Shown one piece after another: positions 8,801-19,689 of a stretch of 64,000 nucleotides of DNA. The position numbers and the translations under genes are program-made. The notes beneath the pieces were generated by a model. That model did not search any database. It was not told the origin of the DNA and was given only the letters and a program-made list of their open reading frames with translations. The stretch's first letter is position 1. Every line of letters begins with the position of its first letter. Where the stretch lies: contig NZ_CP108356.1 in NCBI RefSeq assembly GCF_036237315.1, positions 2,786,501-2,850,500 of the forward strand, given 5' to 3'. The DNA is from Streptomyces sp. NBC_01351. GTDB lineage: Bacteria; Actinomycetota; Actinomycetes; Streptomycetales; Streptomycetaceae.

Positions 8801-9285
8801 GGGGTTTTCTCCATCGACTGGCGCAGCTCACTGCGGACTTCGGGGGTCAGTACGTGGCCGGCGCGGCCGACGAACAGGGCCATGTGGTAGGCGACGACGC
8901 TCATGTCGCAGTCGGGGGTGGCGTGCACGCCGAGCAGCGAGCCGTCGCTGATGGCCATGACGAAGACGGAGCCGTGCTCCATCGCCACCATGGTCTGCTT
9001 CACGGATCCGCCGTCCATGAGGGCGGCGGCGCCGGTGGTGAGGCTGCCGAGGCCCGACACGATGGTGGCGAGGTCGGCGGAGGCTCCGCGCGGGCCCTTG
9101 GTGCGGGGCTCCTTCGGGGATTCCGCGGCCGAGCCCGCGCCGGGGTCGGAGGACAGGAGCAGCAGCCCGTCCGAGGAGACGACGGCGACGGAATTGACGC
9201 CGGGTACCTCCTCGACCAGGTCGGTCAGCAGCCACTGCAGGTTCTGGGCCTGGGTGCTCAGTCCGTACGTACTGGGCGCGGTCAT
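8797..9285 (-). CDS. cvnB: Conservon roadblock/LC7 protein CvnB
   Basis: A 162-residue roadblock/LC7-domain protein: LQWLLTDLVEEVPGVNSVAVVSSDGLLL at the start and MSVVAYHMALFVGRAGHVLTPEVRSEL at the end. In other systems the fold acts as a regulator of small GTPases; in conservons it is component B. A 30-residue charged insert (about 50-75) interrupts the domain. It overlaps cvnA and cvnC by 4 bases each, showing tight translational coupling. Confidence 0.92.
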   Translation of the reverse strand: MTAPSTYGLSTQAQNLQWLLTDLVEEVPGVNSVAVVSSDGLLLLSSDPGAGSAAESPKEPRTKGPRGASADLATIVSGLGSLTTGAAALMDGGSVKQTMVAMEHGSVFVMAISDGSLLGVHATPDCDMSVVAYHMALFVGRAGHVLTPEVRSELRQSMEKTP

Positions 9286-12200
9286 GTGCGTGCCTCCTGT
9301 GCGGTGTCCCCCCGGTCGGTGTGCCCTTCGCCCCGTTCCGGCGCCGCCTGGGCGGCGTCCGCAGCGTCCGCCGCCTCCGCGACTTCCGCGGCGACGACCC
9401 TGCGGCCGTCCTGGGCCCCCTGGTAGAACCCTCCCAGCCGGCGCCGCAGTTCGTCCGCGTCGATGCGGCGGGGCGGCTCGGTCCGTACGCCGTCACCGGC
9501 GGCGCGGCCGGTCTCGGCGGAGCGCGGGGTCCGCTTGGGCAGGCCCTTGTCGGTGACGGCCTCGTCGTCGCCCTCGCCGTCGGCCACGGCCTCGGCGTCG
9601 GGGTGGCTGCCCTGTCGCGGGAGCCAGTTCCCCTCGGCGGGGGCATGGCTGTGCGGGTCCGGCTCCGCCGTGGTTTCCGGTACGTCGGCCACCCGGTCGG
9701 CACCGTCCGCAGTGGCCTGGACCCCCGACTCGGGGTCCGGCACCCCGGAGGCGACCTCATCGGCGTCGGGCACGACCCGTGCGAGCAGCTGCTCCTCGGG
9801 ACTGCCCGCCCCCGGAGTCTCCGGCGTGGGGGCCGCCGCGGGGGCGGGCACGACGAACACCTGGTCGGCCGGGGGCAGCCCGCCGTCCTCCGGGTCGCCA
9901 CCCCCTGCGGGAGCCTGGCCGCCCGTGCGGCCCGCCGCCGGTATCGCCGGCTCGGCCGCGGCCGGGACGGTGAAGACCTGGTCGGCCGGGGGCAGCCCTG
10001 CCGCGTCGGGGGCGTCCGGAACCACGAGGTCGGCCGGGTCGGCCGGGCTCGCCGACTCGGCAAGGTCCAGGTCGGCCAAGTCAGCCGGCTCGGCCAGGTC
10101 GGCCAAGTCGGCCAAGTCGGCCAGGTCGGCCAAGTCGGCCAGGCTCACCGAATCGGCGACGTCCGCGTCGGCCGGCAGGGCCTCGCCCTCCCGGTCGGCC
10201 TCCGCGTCGGCAGTCACGCCGGAGGCGGAGACCGCGTCGGAGGCGGAGACCGCGTCCGTGCCGCGGGGCCGCGTCGGGAGGATGTTCTCGTTCGCCTCCG
10301 CCATCACGCCCGGCAAGTGCAGCGCGGGCGCGCCCGGGGTGGCCAGGGTGTGGATCGGGGAGGCCGGCGGGGTGGCCGGGAGGAGGGAGACCGGGACGAC
10401 GACCACGGCTTCGGTGCCGCCGTGCCGCGGGGCGCGGAGCTCCGCGGTCACGCCGTGCCGGGCCGCGAGCCGGCCGGCCACGTACAGGCCGAGACCCAGG
10501 CCGTGTTCGGCTTCCGGCTCCTCGTCGTACGCGTCCGGCGTGGAGAGGCGGGCGTTCAGCGACTCCAGCCGGTCCTCGGTGACCCCGATGCCCTCGTCGA
10601 CGACGGACAGCACCACGTCACCGGAGTCCAGCAGCCACCCGGACACCTTCACCTTCGCGTCCGGCGGCGAGAACGTCGTCGCGTTCTCCAGCAGCTCGGC
10701 CAGCACGTGCGAGATGTCGTCGGCCGCGTGCCCCGCGACCTGCGTGTACGAGGGAAGCGCCGCGAGGTCGACGCGCTCGTAGCGCTCGATCTCGCTGACG
10801 GCGGCCCGCATGACGTCGACGAGGGGGACCGGCAGTCCCTGCCCGTGGCCGTGTTCCTGTCCGGCCAGGACCAGCAGGTTCTCGTTGTGGCGGCGCATGA
10901 CCGTCGCCAGGTGGTCCAGCTTGAACAGGGTCGCGAGCCGATCCGGGTCCTGCTCCTTGGACTCCAGCTCCTCGATGACTGCGAGCTGGCGTTCCACCAG
11001 GCCCAGCGTGCGCAGCGACAGCGAGACGGAGGTCGTCGACATGATGCGGCGGTGCTCTTCCAGCCCGGCCCGCAGCTTCGTGAGCTCCTCCTCCAGCACC
11101 TCGCGGCTGGAGTTCAGCGCGTCGTTGCGGCCGATGATCCGGCGCCGGTCGGCGTCGAGCCCGGCGATGCGGGTGTGCAGGGAGACCGTCTGGTCGCGGA
11201 CCGCGTTGAGGTGGCGCACGACCTCGGCGAACTCGTCGTTGCGGCCGGTGAACCGGACCGGTTCCACCGAGCCCTCCGGCGTCGCCAGCCGCTCCGCGCC
11301 GCGGCGCAGGACGGACAGCGGCCGGGTGAGCGAGCGCGCCACGGCGGTGGCGACACCGACGGCGAAGAGGAAGAGCACGCCGAGCAGCGCGATGACCAGT
11401 TCGAGCCGGGTCACGTCGTCGTCGCGCAGGGCGGCGAGGGCGGAGGACCGCTGGCCCGCCAGCGTCGATTCCACGGACCGCATGCGGTCGATGCGGGCGG
11501 TGAGCGCGGAGCCCACGGCGGCCCCGTCGGTCTTGCGGTCGGCGGCGGTCAGCGTGGGCCGGTCGGTGAGCCGCTTGAGGTGGTCGTCGGCCGCCTTGAC
11601 CTCGGGACCGGTGACGGTCGCGGCGAGGGTCTGGCGTACGTCGGGGCGCGCGGCCCGCGCGAAGTCGTCCAGGGCTGCCTGTTCGCGTACGCGTGCCCGC
11701 TGGGCGGCGGTGGTGAGTTCATCGACCACCGCGGAGTTGGGGGGCTGGTCGCCACGGGGGACGGCGAGCGCGGCCAGCAGCAGTCCGCGGGTGGCCGAGG
11801 CCTGCTCCACGGCCTGGCCGAGCGGGGCCAGGGGGCGGGTGGTGGCGAGGGCGTCGGTGGCGCGCGGCGGGGTCAGCTCGGCGAGCCGGTCGCCGGGGGC
11901 GAGGAGTTCGGCGATGACGCCGGCGTAGGCCTGGTGGGCGGCTAGGGCGCTGCCCTTGCCGTCGACGGCCTCGGTGCGAACGGCCCGGATCCGGGCGAGG
12001 GTGCGGGCGGTGTCCTCGTCAGCCTCGGCCTGGACCTCGGCGAGTTGCCGGTCGGTCGTGGCGGTGCGCTCCTGAACCAGCGCCTTGGCGGCGCCGGGAC
12101 GGCCCTTGGCGGCGTACTCGACGGCTGCGTCGCGCTCGTCGCCGAGGAGGTGGGCGAGGGTGAGTGCCTGCCCGGTCCGCTCCGCGAGGGTGACCAGGTG

Positions 12201-12389
12201 CTGGGAGTCGTTCAGTTCCCTCGTGGCGGAGACGACGGCGGGCGCGCCGGCCGCGAGGACGGTGAGGCCTGTGACCGCCACTCCGACGACCAGCCTGCGG
12301 CGCACGCGGACGCGTCGTCCTGCGGGGGCCGGGCCGTCGCTGGCGGTGCCGTTCTTCCGAGACCGCTTCTTCTGCACCGGTGCTCGCAA
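9282..12389 (-). CDS. cvnA: Conservon sensor histidine-kinase-like protein CvnA
   Basis: About 1035 residues. A transmembrane helix at about 30-50 and a second near 325-350 flank an extracytoplasmic helical nitrate/nitrite-sensor-like (NIT) region. A HAMP-like segment, a dimerisation helix (IMSTTSVSLSLRTLGLVERQLAVIEELE) lacking a canonical phospho-accepting HExxP box, and a HATPase domain (ELLENATTFSPPDAKV; DEGIGV; GLGLGLYVAGRLA) follow. The last 400 residues are low-complexity, acidic and disordered, with a Leu-Ala-Asp repeat. The start is uncertain: the longest frame begins with TTG, and a GTG four codons later is equally plausible. It is the first gene of a five-gene conservon operon. Confidence 0.88.
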   Translation of the reverse strand: MRAPVQKKRSRKNGTASDGPAPAGRRVRVRRRLVVGVAVTGLTVLAAGAPAVVSATRELNDSQHLVTLAERTGQALTLAHLLGDERDAAVEYAAKGRPGAAKALVQERTATTDRQLAEVQAEADEDTARTLARIRAVRTEAVDGKGSALAAHQAYAGVIAELLAPGDRLAELTPPRATDALATTRPLAPLGQAVEQASATRGLLLAALAVPRGDQPPNSAVVDELTTAAQRARVREQAALDDFARAARPDVRQTLAATVTGPEVKAADDHLKRLTDRPTLTAADRKTDGAAVGSALTARIDRMRSVESTLAGQRSSALAALRDDDVTRLELVIALLGVLFLFAVGVATAVARSLTRPLSVLRRGAERLATPEGSVEPVRFTGRNDEFAEVVRHLNAVRDQTVSLHTRIAGLDADRRRIIGRNDALNSSREVLEEELTKLRAGLEEHRRIMSTTSVSLSLRTLGLVERQLAVIEELESKEQDPDRLATLFKLDHLATVMRRHNENLLVLAGQEHGHGQGLPVPLVDVMRAAVSEIERYERVDLAALPSYTQVAGHAADDISHVLAELLENATTFSPPDAKVKVSGWLLDSGDVVLSVVDEGIGVTEDRLESLNARLSTPDAYDEEPEAEHGLGLGLYVAGRLAARHGVTAELRAPRHGGTEAVVVVPVSLLPATPPASPIHTLATPGAPALHLPGVMAEANENILPTRPRGTDAVSASDAVSASGVTADAEADREGEALPADADVADSVSLADLADLADLADLADLAEPADLADLDLAESASPADPADLVVPDAPDAAGLPPADQVFTVPAAAEPAIPAAGRTGGQAPAGGGDPEDGGLPPADQVFVVPAPAAAPTPETPGAGSPEEQLLARVVPDADEVASGVPDPESGVQATADGADRVADVPETTAEPDPHSHAPAEGNWLPRQGSHPDAEAVADGEGDDEAVTDKGLPKRTPRSAETGRAAGDGVRTEPPRRIDADELRRRLGGFYQGAQDGRRVVAAEVAEAADAADAAQAAPERGEGHTDRGDTAQEART
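10072..10143. repeat. 9-bp tandem repeat coding Leu-Ala-Asp runs in CvnA tail
   Basis: About eight copies of GTCGGCCAA/GTCGGCCAG (plus strand) encode repeated L-A-D triplets in the disordered C-terminal tail of CvnA, near residues 750-785. Unit length is a multiple of three, so copy-number change by slippage would alter tail length without breaking the frame. Confidence 0.85.
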
Positions 12390-12527
12390 TCCTGTACGTG
12401 TGCTCTTGCTCGTCTACTCGTGTGGCCGAGGTAACGGCCGGTCAACAAGTAAACGCCCCCTGCTCCCTCGTACCGCTTCAGACCTTTGCAGCGTGTTGGG
12501 GAGAGAGCCGCACATCGCCCACCCGGC

Positions 12528-12570
12528 CACTCGAACGAGTGAACATCACGGATGAGTTGGCTTCCAACTC
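12528..12570. promoter_or_regulatory. Two adjacent perfect palindromes upstream of cvnA
   Basis: CACTCG-AA-CGAGTG (12528-12541) and GAGTTGG-CTT-CCAACTC (12554-12570) stand 12 bases apart in the 385-base gap between cvnA (-) and the PP2C-like gene (+). Both have perfect arms, a spacing close to two helical turns between centres, and no T-tract, which suggests operators rather than terminators. The protein that binds them is not known. I see no gene in the remainder of the gap. Confidence 0.5.
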
Positions 12571-12774
12571 GGACGGGTGGTGCCAGGGCGCCGTCGTGGA
12601 CAGGTGGTTGAAAGATCGATGGAGGCTTTGGCAGGATGCCCGCCCACATCGGCCGGGGATCGGCGCGCTCCGTCTCTGCGGCGTGCGCGCGGCACTGTCC
12701 GGCCTTCCCCCTTTTGGTACGGACCTGTCGGTGCGCAGGGGGATTCGGCGGGGCCCGCCGGGCAGTATGTCCGT

Positions 12775-13551
12775 ATGCGCATCGACCTCGCCTCGGCCCC
12801 CGGCAGCCAGGAACACCCCAACGAGGACTGGGTATCGGCGGCGATCCCCGCCTCTGGCGGCGGGGTCCTGGTCGCCCTGGACGGGGTCACCCCGCCGAGG
12901 GGTGACGACGGGTGCGTGCACGGGGTGCCGTGGTTCGTGGCCCGCCTGGGAGGCCGATTGACCGAACTGTCCGGATCGCGGCGGGACATGCCACTGGTCC
13001 GGATCCTGGCGGAGGCGATCCGCACCACGGCCGACGCGCACCGGGACGGGTGTGACCTTTCTCACGTCCGCACGCCGCAGGCGACGGTGGTGATGGTCCG
13101 CTGGGACGAGGCCCACGTGGAGCACCTCGTGCTCTCGGACTCCGTACTGCTCCTCCAGGCGCCGGGGGGCGAGGTGACGGCGGTGCTGGACGACCGGCTG
13201 GAGCGGGTGCCGCGGGAGGTGCTGCGGTCGGTGGCAGCGGCGGACGCCCTGCGCAACGCGGAAGGCGGCTTCTTCACGGCGGCCGCGGATCCCGCGGTGG
13301 CGGAGCGGGCGGTGACGGGGCGCACCCCGCGGGACCGGGTGCGGGCGGTGGCCGCGCTGACGGACGGGGCCGGCCGGTGGGCGGACACGTTCGGGGAGGG
13401 CGACTGGGGCGCGTGCCTGGCGGTGCTGCGGAAGGAGGGCGCGGAGGGCCTGATCGGCCGGGTCCGCGCCCTGGAGTCGGACCCGGCCCGCGGTGTGCCG
13501 CTGCGCGGCAAGCGGCACGACGACGCGTCGGCGGTGTACGCGGAGCTTTAG
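12775..13551 (+). CDS. Protein phosphatase 2C-like domain protein
   Basis: A 258-residue soluble protein. The opening MRIDLASAPGSQEHPNEDW places NED like the first PP2C metal-binding motif, GVLVALDGVTPP parallels the VADGMGG segment, VEHLVLSDSVLLL parallels the GDSR strand, AALTDGAG parallels the ATDGV motif, and the end KRHDDASAVYAEL matches the terminal D-D-A/T-AV motif. Several metal ligands are weakly conserved (VALDGV in place of VADG), so catalytic activity is uncertain. Start ATG at 12775; upstream in-frame extension looks unconserved. It could act on Ser/Thr-phosphorylated regulators, but no kinase lies nearby. Confidence 0.65.
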   Translation: MRIDLASAPGSQEHPNEDWVSAAIPASGGGVLVALDGVTPPRGDDGCVHGVPWFVARLGGRLTELSGSRRDMPLVRILAEAIRTTADAHRDGCDLSHVRTPQATVVMVRWDEAHVEHLVLSDSVLLLQAPGGEVTAVLDDRLERVPREVLRSVAAADALRNAEGGFFTAAADPAVAERAVTGRTPRDRVRAVAALTDGAGRWADTFGEGDWGACLAVLRKEGAEGLIGRVRALESDPARGVPLRGKRHDDASAVYAEL

Positions 13552-13576
13552 GGACCGTTCCGCCGGCGGTCGGGGG

Positions 13577-14017
13577 CTACTCCCCGCCCGCGTTCAGCTG
13601 GTTGAGCAGGCGGGCCAGTTCCGCCACCTCGCCGCGGTCCCAGTCGGCCAGTTTGCGCATGTACTGCTCGCGGCGGGCGTCCCGTACCCGCAGGAAGCGC
13701 TCCCGGCCCTCTTCGGTGATGCCGACCAGGAAGGCCCGGCCGTCCGCCGGGTCAGGCTCGCGGGCGACCAGGCCCAGGACCTCCAGGGCCCGCAGCTGCC
13801 GGCTCATGGTGGCCTTGCCGACCCCGAAGTACGCGGCGAGTTCGGTGGCCCGCTGCCGGCCGGCCGCCTCCAGGCGTACGAGGAGTCCGTACGCGGCGGG
13901 CTCCAGCTCGGGGTGCAGCTCGCGGGCCATCTCGCCGGAGGAGGCGCGGGCCCGCCGGAGGAAGACGGACAGTTCCCGCTCCAGGGCAAGGAACTCCTGG
14001 TCTTCGCTCCCGTGCAC
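13577..14017 (-). CDS. MarR-family transcriptional regulator
   Basis: A 146-residue winged-helix protein: RQRATELAAYFGVGKATMSRQLRALEVLGLVAREPDPADGRAFLVGITEEGRERF is the MarR DNA-binding domain with its DxR wing. The flanking helices form the dimer interface. It lies 96 bases downstream of lon on the same strand and converges with the PP2C-like gene. No specific ligand or operator could be identified. Confidence 0.9.
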   Translation of the reverse strand: MHGSEDQEFLALERELSVFLRRARASSGEMARELHPELEPAAYGLLVRLEAAGRQRATELAAYFGVGKATMSRQLRALEVLGLVAREPDPADGRAFLVGITEEGRERFLRVRDARREQYMRKLADWDRGEVAELARLLNQLNAGGE

Positions 14018-14113
14018 GTACGGCTCCTTCGGTGGTGTGTGAGCAGCCAGTATTTCGCAGCGGGGAGGGTGGAGGCCCGGGACCCCGCCGGAGCGCGGTC
14101 CCGGGCCCCGGGG

Positions 14114-16510
<2,397 letters not shown>

Positions 16511-16532
16511 GATCTTCCCTCCGGCAGTGAAG

Positions 16533-16551
16533 TTGAGCTATGCCGACTCAA
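16533..16551 (-). promoter_or_regulatory. HAIR operator (HspR) in front of lon
   Basis: TTGAG at 16533-16537 and CTCAA at 16547-16551 are separated by 9 bases, exactly the HAIR core (CTTGAGT-N7-ACTCAAG) recognised by the heat-shock repressor HspR. It begins 23 bases upstream of the lon ATG, so it should cover the promoter. HspR control of lon is established in S. lividans/S. coelicolor. Confidence 0.85.
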
Positions 16552-16610
16552 TGCATCTGCGCGGCTCTGTGTTCCCCAACGCCCGTTCGCCGGGGGCGAA
16601 CAGCCCGATA

Positions 16611-17219
16611 TCAGTCCTCCGCAGTGCCCGCGAGCGAGGGCAGGCCGAGGTCCCGGCAGGTGCCGGGCCCGCCCGGGAAGACCGCGGCCTGGCCGTCCGC
16701 GCGGACGCAGGCGTCCAGGAGCGGGATGTTGCCGTGGCCGGGATTGCCGCGGTAGGCGAGGTGGGGTGTCCCGGGGCTGGGGGCCTCGATCTCGCCCGGC
16801 CGGATCCAGTTCCACTGCCACAGCAGGGCGCAGGTACTGACCGCGGAGTTCCAGGAGCGGACGTCGCCCGGGTCCGGTTGCCCGGGCGACGTCCCGAAGA
16901 AGGTGTCGACGCGGGCCTCCGACGCCGGATCGGCCTCGCTGTAGCAGGTGACCAGGCGTGGGGAGCCGGTCGGCTCGCCGCCCGTCGCCACCAGGGTGGC
17001 CGCGGTGGCCACCGCGAGCACGGCGGGGACGGCGAGCCAGGCCGGACGCCTCAGCCACGCCCGGGAGTTCGTGCGGCGGCGGTCGATCTCGTCCATCAGC
17101 TGCCCTTCGATCAGGAGTCGGCGCTCCGGAGGCAGGTCCGGTTCGCCCGGGGCCGGCAGCAGCCGGGCCAACTCCGCGAGGTCGAGCGGCTCCTGCCGCC
17201 GCCACGGATTGAGCGTCAT
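16611..17219 (-). CDS. Single-pass membrane protein coupled to ECF sigma factor (putative anti-sigma role)
   Basis: A 202-residue protein. The cytoplasmic N-terminus (about 1-60: NPWRRQEPLDLAELARLLPAPGEPDLPPERRLLIEGQLMDEI) is followed by one membrane helix (about 65-82, LAVPAVLAVATAATLVA) and a 115-residue exterior domain with three or more Cys. ATG overlaps the sigma-factor stop (ATGA), which decides the start and argues for co-production. This is the usual place and topology of an anti-sigma factor, although I see no zinc-binding HxxxCxxC motif. Function is inferred from context. Confidence 0.75.
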   Translation of the reverse strand: MTLNPWRRQEPLDLAELARLLPAPGEPDLPPERRLLIEGQLMDEIDRRRTNSRAWLRRPAWLAVPAVLAVATAATLVATGGEPTGSPRLVTCYSEADPASEARVDTFFGTSPGQPDPGDVRSWNSAVSTCALLWQWNWIRPGEIEAPSPGTPHLAYRGNPGHGNIPLLDACVRADGQAAVFPGGPGTCRDLGLPSLAGTAED

Positions 17220-17845
17220 CGGTTCCACCTCTTGGTCGGCCGGACCGCTGCGGCGCGGTCACCCCGTACTTGTCCGCCACCGGACGCCGGTTCCGCACCC
17301 CGCGCCGGCTCCTGCGCCGCGAGGTCCCGCAGCCGGTCGCGGGCGCGCGAGAGCCGGGACCGCACGGTGCCGACCGGAACGCCCAGGGCCTCGGCCGCTT
17401 CCGCGTAGCCGAGGCCCGACCAGACGACGAGGGTGAACACCTCGCGCTCCGCCCGCCGGAGCCGGCCGAGCGCGAGGTGAGCGGCCGCGAGCTGTTCGGC
17501 GTCCGCCAGCCGCCCGACGAGCTCGTCGGCGAAGTCCGGTACGACCGGGGCGGCCGGCAGCCTGAGCACGGCACGGTCGTAGCGCCGCGCGGCGCGGGCC
17601 CGGTTGCGCAGGACGTTCGTCGCGATGCCCATCAGCCAGGGCCGGGGGCTGTCCGCCTCGTCACGCAGCTTCGACCGCAGCCGCCAGGCCTCCAGGAAGG
17701 TCAGCGAAACGACGTCCTCGGCCGCGGACCGGTCGCCGGTGGTCCGGACCGCGTGCCGGTAGACCAGCTGGGCGAGGGCGGTGAACAGCGCGCGGAACGC
17801 TTCGGGGTCCCCGTCCCGTATGCGGGCGTGCAGAGTGAAGTCCAC
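17216..17845 (-). CDS. ECF-family RNA polymerase sigma factor
   Basis: A 209-residue ECF sigma factor. Region 2 is DFTLHARIRDGDPEAFRALFTALAQLVYRHAVRTTGDRSAAEDVVSLTFLEAWR with SPRPWLMGIATNVLRNRARAARR (2.4 area). Region 4 is LRRAEREVFTLVVWSGLGYAEAAEALGVPVGTVRSRLSRARDRL. It starts at GTG (VDFTLHAR), a start shared by relatives; no good Shine-Dalgarno is visible. It is 44 bases downstream of a DUF4097 lipoprotein gene and overlaps the membrane-protein gene, suggesting a signalling operon. Target promoter unknown. Confidence 0.92.
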   Translation of the reverse strand: MDFTLHARIRDGDPEAFRALFTALAQLVYRHAVRTTGDRSAAEDVVSLTFLEAWRLRSKLRDEADSPRPWLMGIATNVLRNRARAARRYDRAVLRLPAAPVVPDFADELVGRLADAEQLAAAHLALGRLRRAEREVFTLVVWSGLGYAEAAEALGVPVGTVRSRLSRARDRLRDLAAQEPARGAEPASGGGQVRGDRAAAVRPTKRWNR

Positions 17846-17889
17846 GCCCGATGTTGTCCGCCGCCCGGCGGCCGTTCCCGTGATGTGCG

Positions 17890-18651
17890 TCACATGGCGG
17901 AGATGCGGACGTCCCCCGAGGTGGTCTTCGCCGAGAGGTGGGAGGGGGCGGCGGGGTCCGAGGGGAAGGAGATCTCCCGGGTGCCGGAGCTGGTGGCCAC
18001 GTCGAGCCGGTAGGGGCTTGAGGGGACCTTCAGGGTGACGTTGCCCGAGGAGGTTTCGGCGCGCACGGAGGCGGGGGCCTTCGTGAAGTCCAGGCGGGTG
18101 TCGCCCGAGTCCGAGTGGACGTCCGCGTCCGCTCCCGACAGGCCGGTGGCGCTGATCGCGCCCGAGGACGTACGGATCTTCAGCGGGCCGGCGATCCGGT
18201 CGGCGGTGACCCTGCCGGAGTCCGCCTTCGCCTCGGCCGCCGCCACGCCCGTCACGGTGATCCGGCCGCTGCTGCTCTCCAGCTTGACCGTGGCGGCGGC
18301 CGGGACCTCCAGGCGGTAGTCGACGTAGCAGGTGGAGAAGGCTGAGGAGCAGCCGTCGGTGAAGGTCAGCACGCCGCCGGCGACCTTCTGGCCGGGCGTC
18401 GGCGCGGTGTCGCCGCGGTAGTGGACGGTGCGGCGGACGGTGACGCCGGGGCCGGTTCCGGCGGTGACCTCGATCGAACCGGCCCGGGCGCCCGTCACCT
18501 CCACCGAGGTGACGGCCTCGGTGACGGTGGCGTCGGCGGTCGTCGTCTTCTTCGGGCCGGCCCCGAAGGAGCATCCGGCCAGGAGGAGTCCGGCTCCGAG
18601 GGCGACGGCCGTGGTGCGGGCGAGGCGGGCTGACGTGGCGTGAGAAGTCAT
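17890..18651 (-). CDS. DUF4097 beta-strand-repeat lipoprotein
   Basis: A 253-residue predicted lipoprotein: signal peptide ending in lipobox LLAGC (Cys at about 26), then a right-handed beta-helix-like DUF4097 region with many S-S-G-x-V/I-x-V turns (VKLESSSGRITVTGV, VTADRIAGPLKIRTSSGAISATG, SVRAETSSGNVTLKV, LSAKTTSGDVRIS). A Cys pair (DGCSSAFSTCYVDY) may form a disulfide outside the membrane. Such proteins often stand beside sigma/anti-sigma or PadR genes in actinobacteria and are presumed cell-envelope sensors. Gene order suggests co-transcription with the sigma gene. A second DUF4097 protein is encoded at 52549-53490. Confidence 0.85.
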   Translation of the reverse strand: MTSHATSARLARTTAVALGAGLLLAGCSFGAGPKKTTTADATVTEAVTSVEVTGARAGSIEVTAGTGPGVTVRRTVHYRGDTAPTPGQKVAGGVLTFTDGCSSAFSTCYVDYRLEVPAAATVKLESSSGRITVTGVAAAEAKADSGRVTADRIAGPLKIRTSSGAISATGLSGADADVHSDSGDTRLDFTKAPASVRAETSSGNVTLKVPSSPYRLDVATSSGTREISFPSDPAAPSHLSAKTTSGDVRISAM

Positions 18652-18715
18652 GCCTCGATGCTCGCGCGGGAAGGCGGCGCGGCCGATGGTGCCGGTACCC
18701 GGACCCCGGGTGGGG

Positions 18716-19573
18716 TTAGCCCCCGGAACCCGTGGTCACGGGGAGCTCGGACGGCATCCCCCACTCGCTCCAGGAGCCGTCGTACACCGCGAGCTCACGG
18801 TATCCGGCGAGGTCCGCGCCGAGGGCGAGCACGCAGGCCGTCACGCCGGATCCGCAGTTGAAGTAGAGCCGCTCCCGGTCCCCGGTCAACGCTTCGAAGG
18901 CCTCGCGGAGTTCCGCGGCGGGGCGCATCAGGCCGTCGGGCCCCTGGAGCTCCCCGAACGGGAGGTTGAGCGCGCCCGGCATGTGCCCGGAGCGCAGACC
19001 CGGGCGGGGCTCCGGGGCGGTCCCGGCGAACCGGCCGCGGGTGCGGGCGTCGAGGACGGCGGCGGCCGGGTCCGTGAGGGCCGCGGCCACGGTGGCGCTG
19101 TCGACCAGCAGCCCGGGGCGCGGCCGGGCGGTGAAGGAGCCGCGGGGGCCGTCGTAGGCGGCGGCGGTGCCCTCGACGGGGTGGCCGGCGGCCGTCCAGG
19201 CCGGCAGCCCGCCGTCGAGGACGGCGACCCGGTCGGAGCCGAAGCCCATGGCGCGCAGCATCCACCAGGCCCGGGCGCTGGAGTAGATGCCGGCGCCGTC
19301 GTAGACCACGACGGTGGCGGTGTCGTCCACGCCGAGGGCCCGCATCGCCTCGGTGAACTCCGGGGCGCCGGGCATGGTGTGCGGGGCGGGGGCGTCGTGG
19401 TCGGACAGGGCGCCGTCGAGGTCGAACGGCCGCGCGCCGGGTATCCGCCGGGCCGCGCCGCGGTGGGACCCCACGGAGGCGTCGAAGAGGACCAGCCCGG
19501 GCTCCCCCAGCCTCCCGGCCAGCCAGTCGGCTCCGACGAGCGGTCCGGGGACGATGATCCGGGGCGTGGTCAT
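18716..19573 (-). CDS. sseA: Sulfurtransferase (3-mercaptopyruvate/thiosulfate type)
   Basis: A 285-residue two-domain rhodanese. The N-terminal inactive domain has VLFDAS, RRIPGARPFDLD and VVVYDGAGIYSSARAWWMLRAMG; the C-terminal domain has VLDARTRGRF and the active loop FNCGSGVTA with catalytic Cys240. CGSGVTA is the loop typical of 3-mercaptopyruvate sulfurtransferases, which pass sulfane sulfur to thiols or cyanide. ATG at 19573 is preceded by AGGAGGTGCCGT. It is transcribed toward the DUF4097/sigma genes, 64 bases away. Confidence 0.92.
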   Translation of the reverse strand: MTTPRIIVPGPLVGADWLAGRLGEPGLVLFDASVGSHRGAARRIPGARPFDLDGALSDHDAPAPHTMPGAPEFTEAMRALGVDDTATVVVYDGAGIYSSARAWWMLRAMGFGSDRVAVLDGGLPAWTAAGHPVEGTAAAYDGPRGSFTARPRPGLLVDSATVAAALTDPAAAVLDARTRGRFAGTAPEPRPGLRSGHMPGALNLPFGELQGPDGLMRPAAELREAFEALTGDRERLYFNCGSGVTACVLALGADLAGYRELAVYDGSWSEWGMPSELPVTTGSGG

Positions 19574-19689
19574 ACGGCACCTCCTGGCACCCGGCCGGGC
19601 CCTCCGGCGGGCACCCGACCGGCAGTTCGACACGGACCGCCCCATCCTCGCCGCTGCCCGAGGCACGGGTCCAGGCGGAGCCGGGTTTC

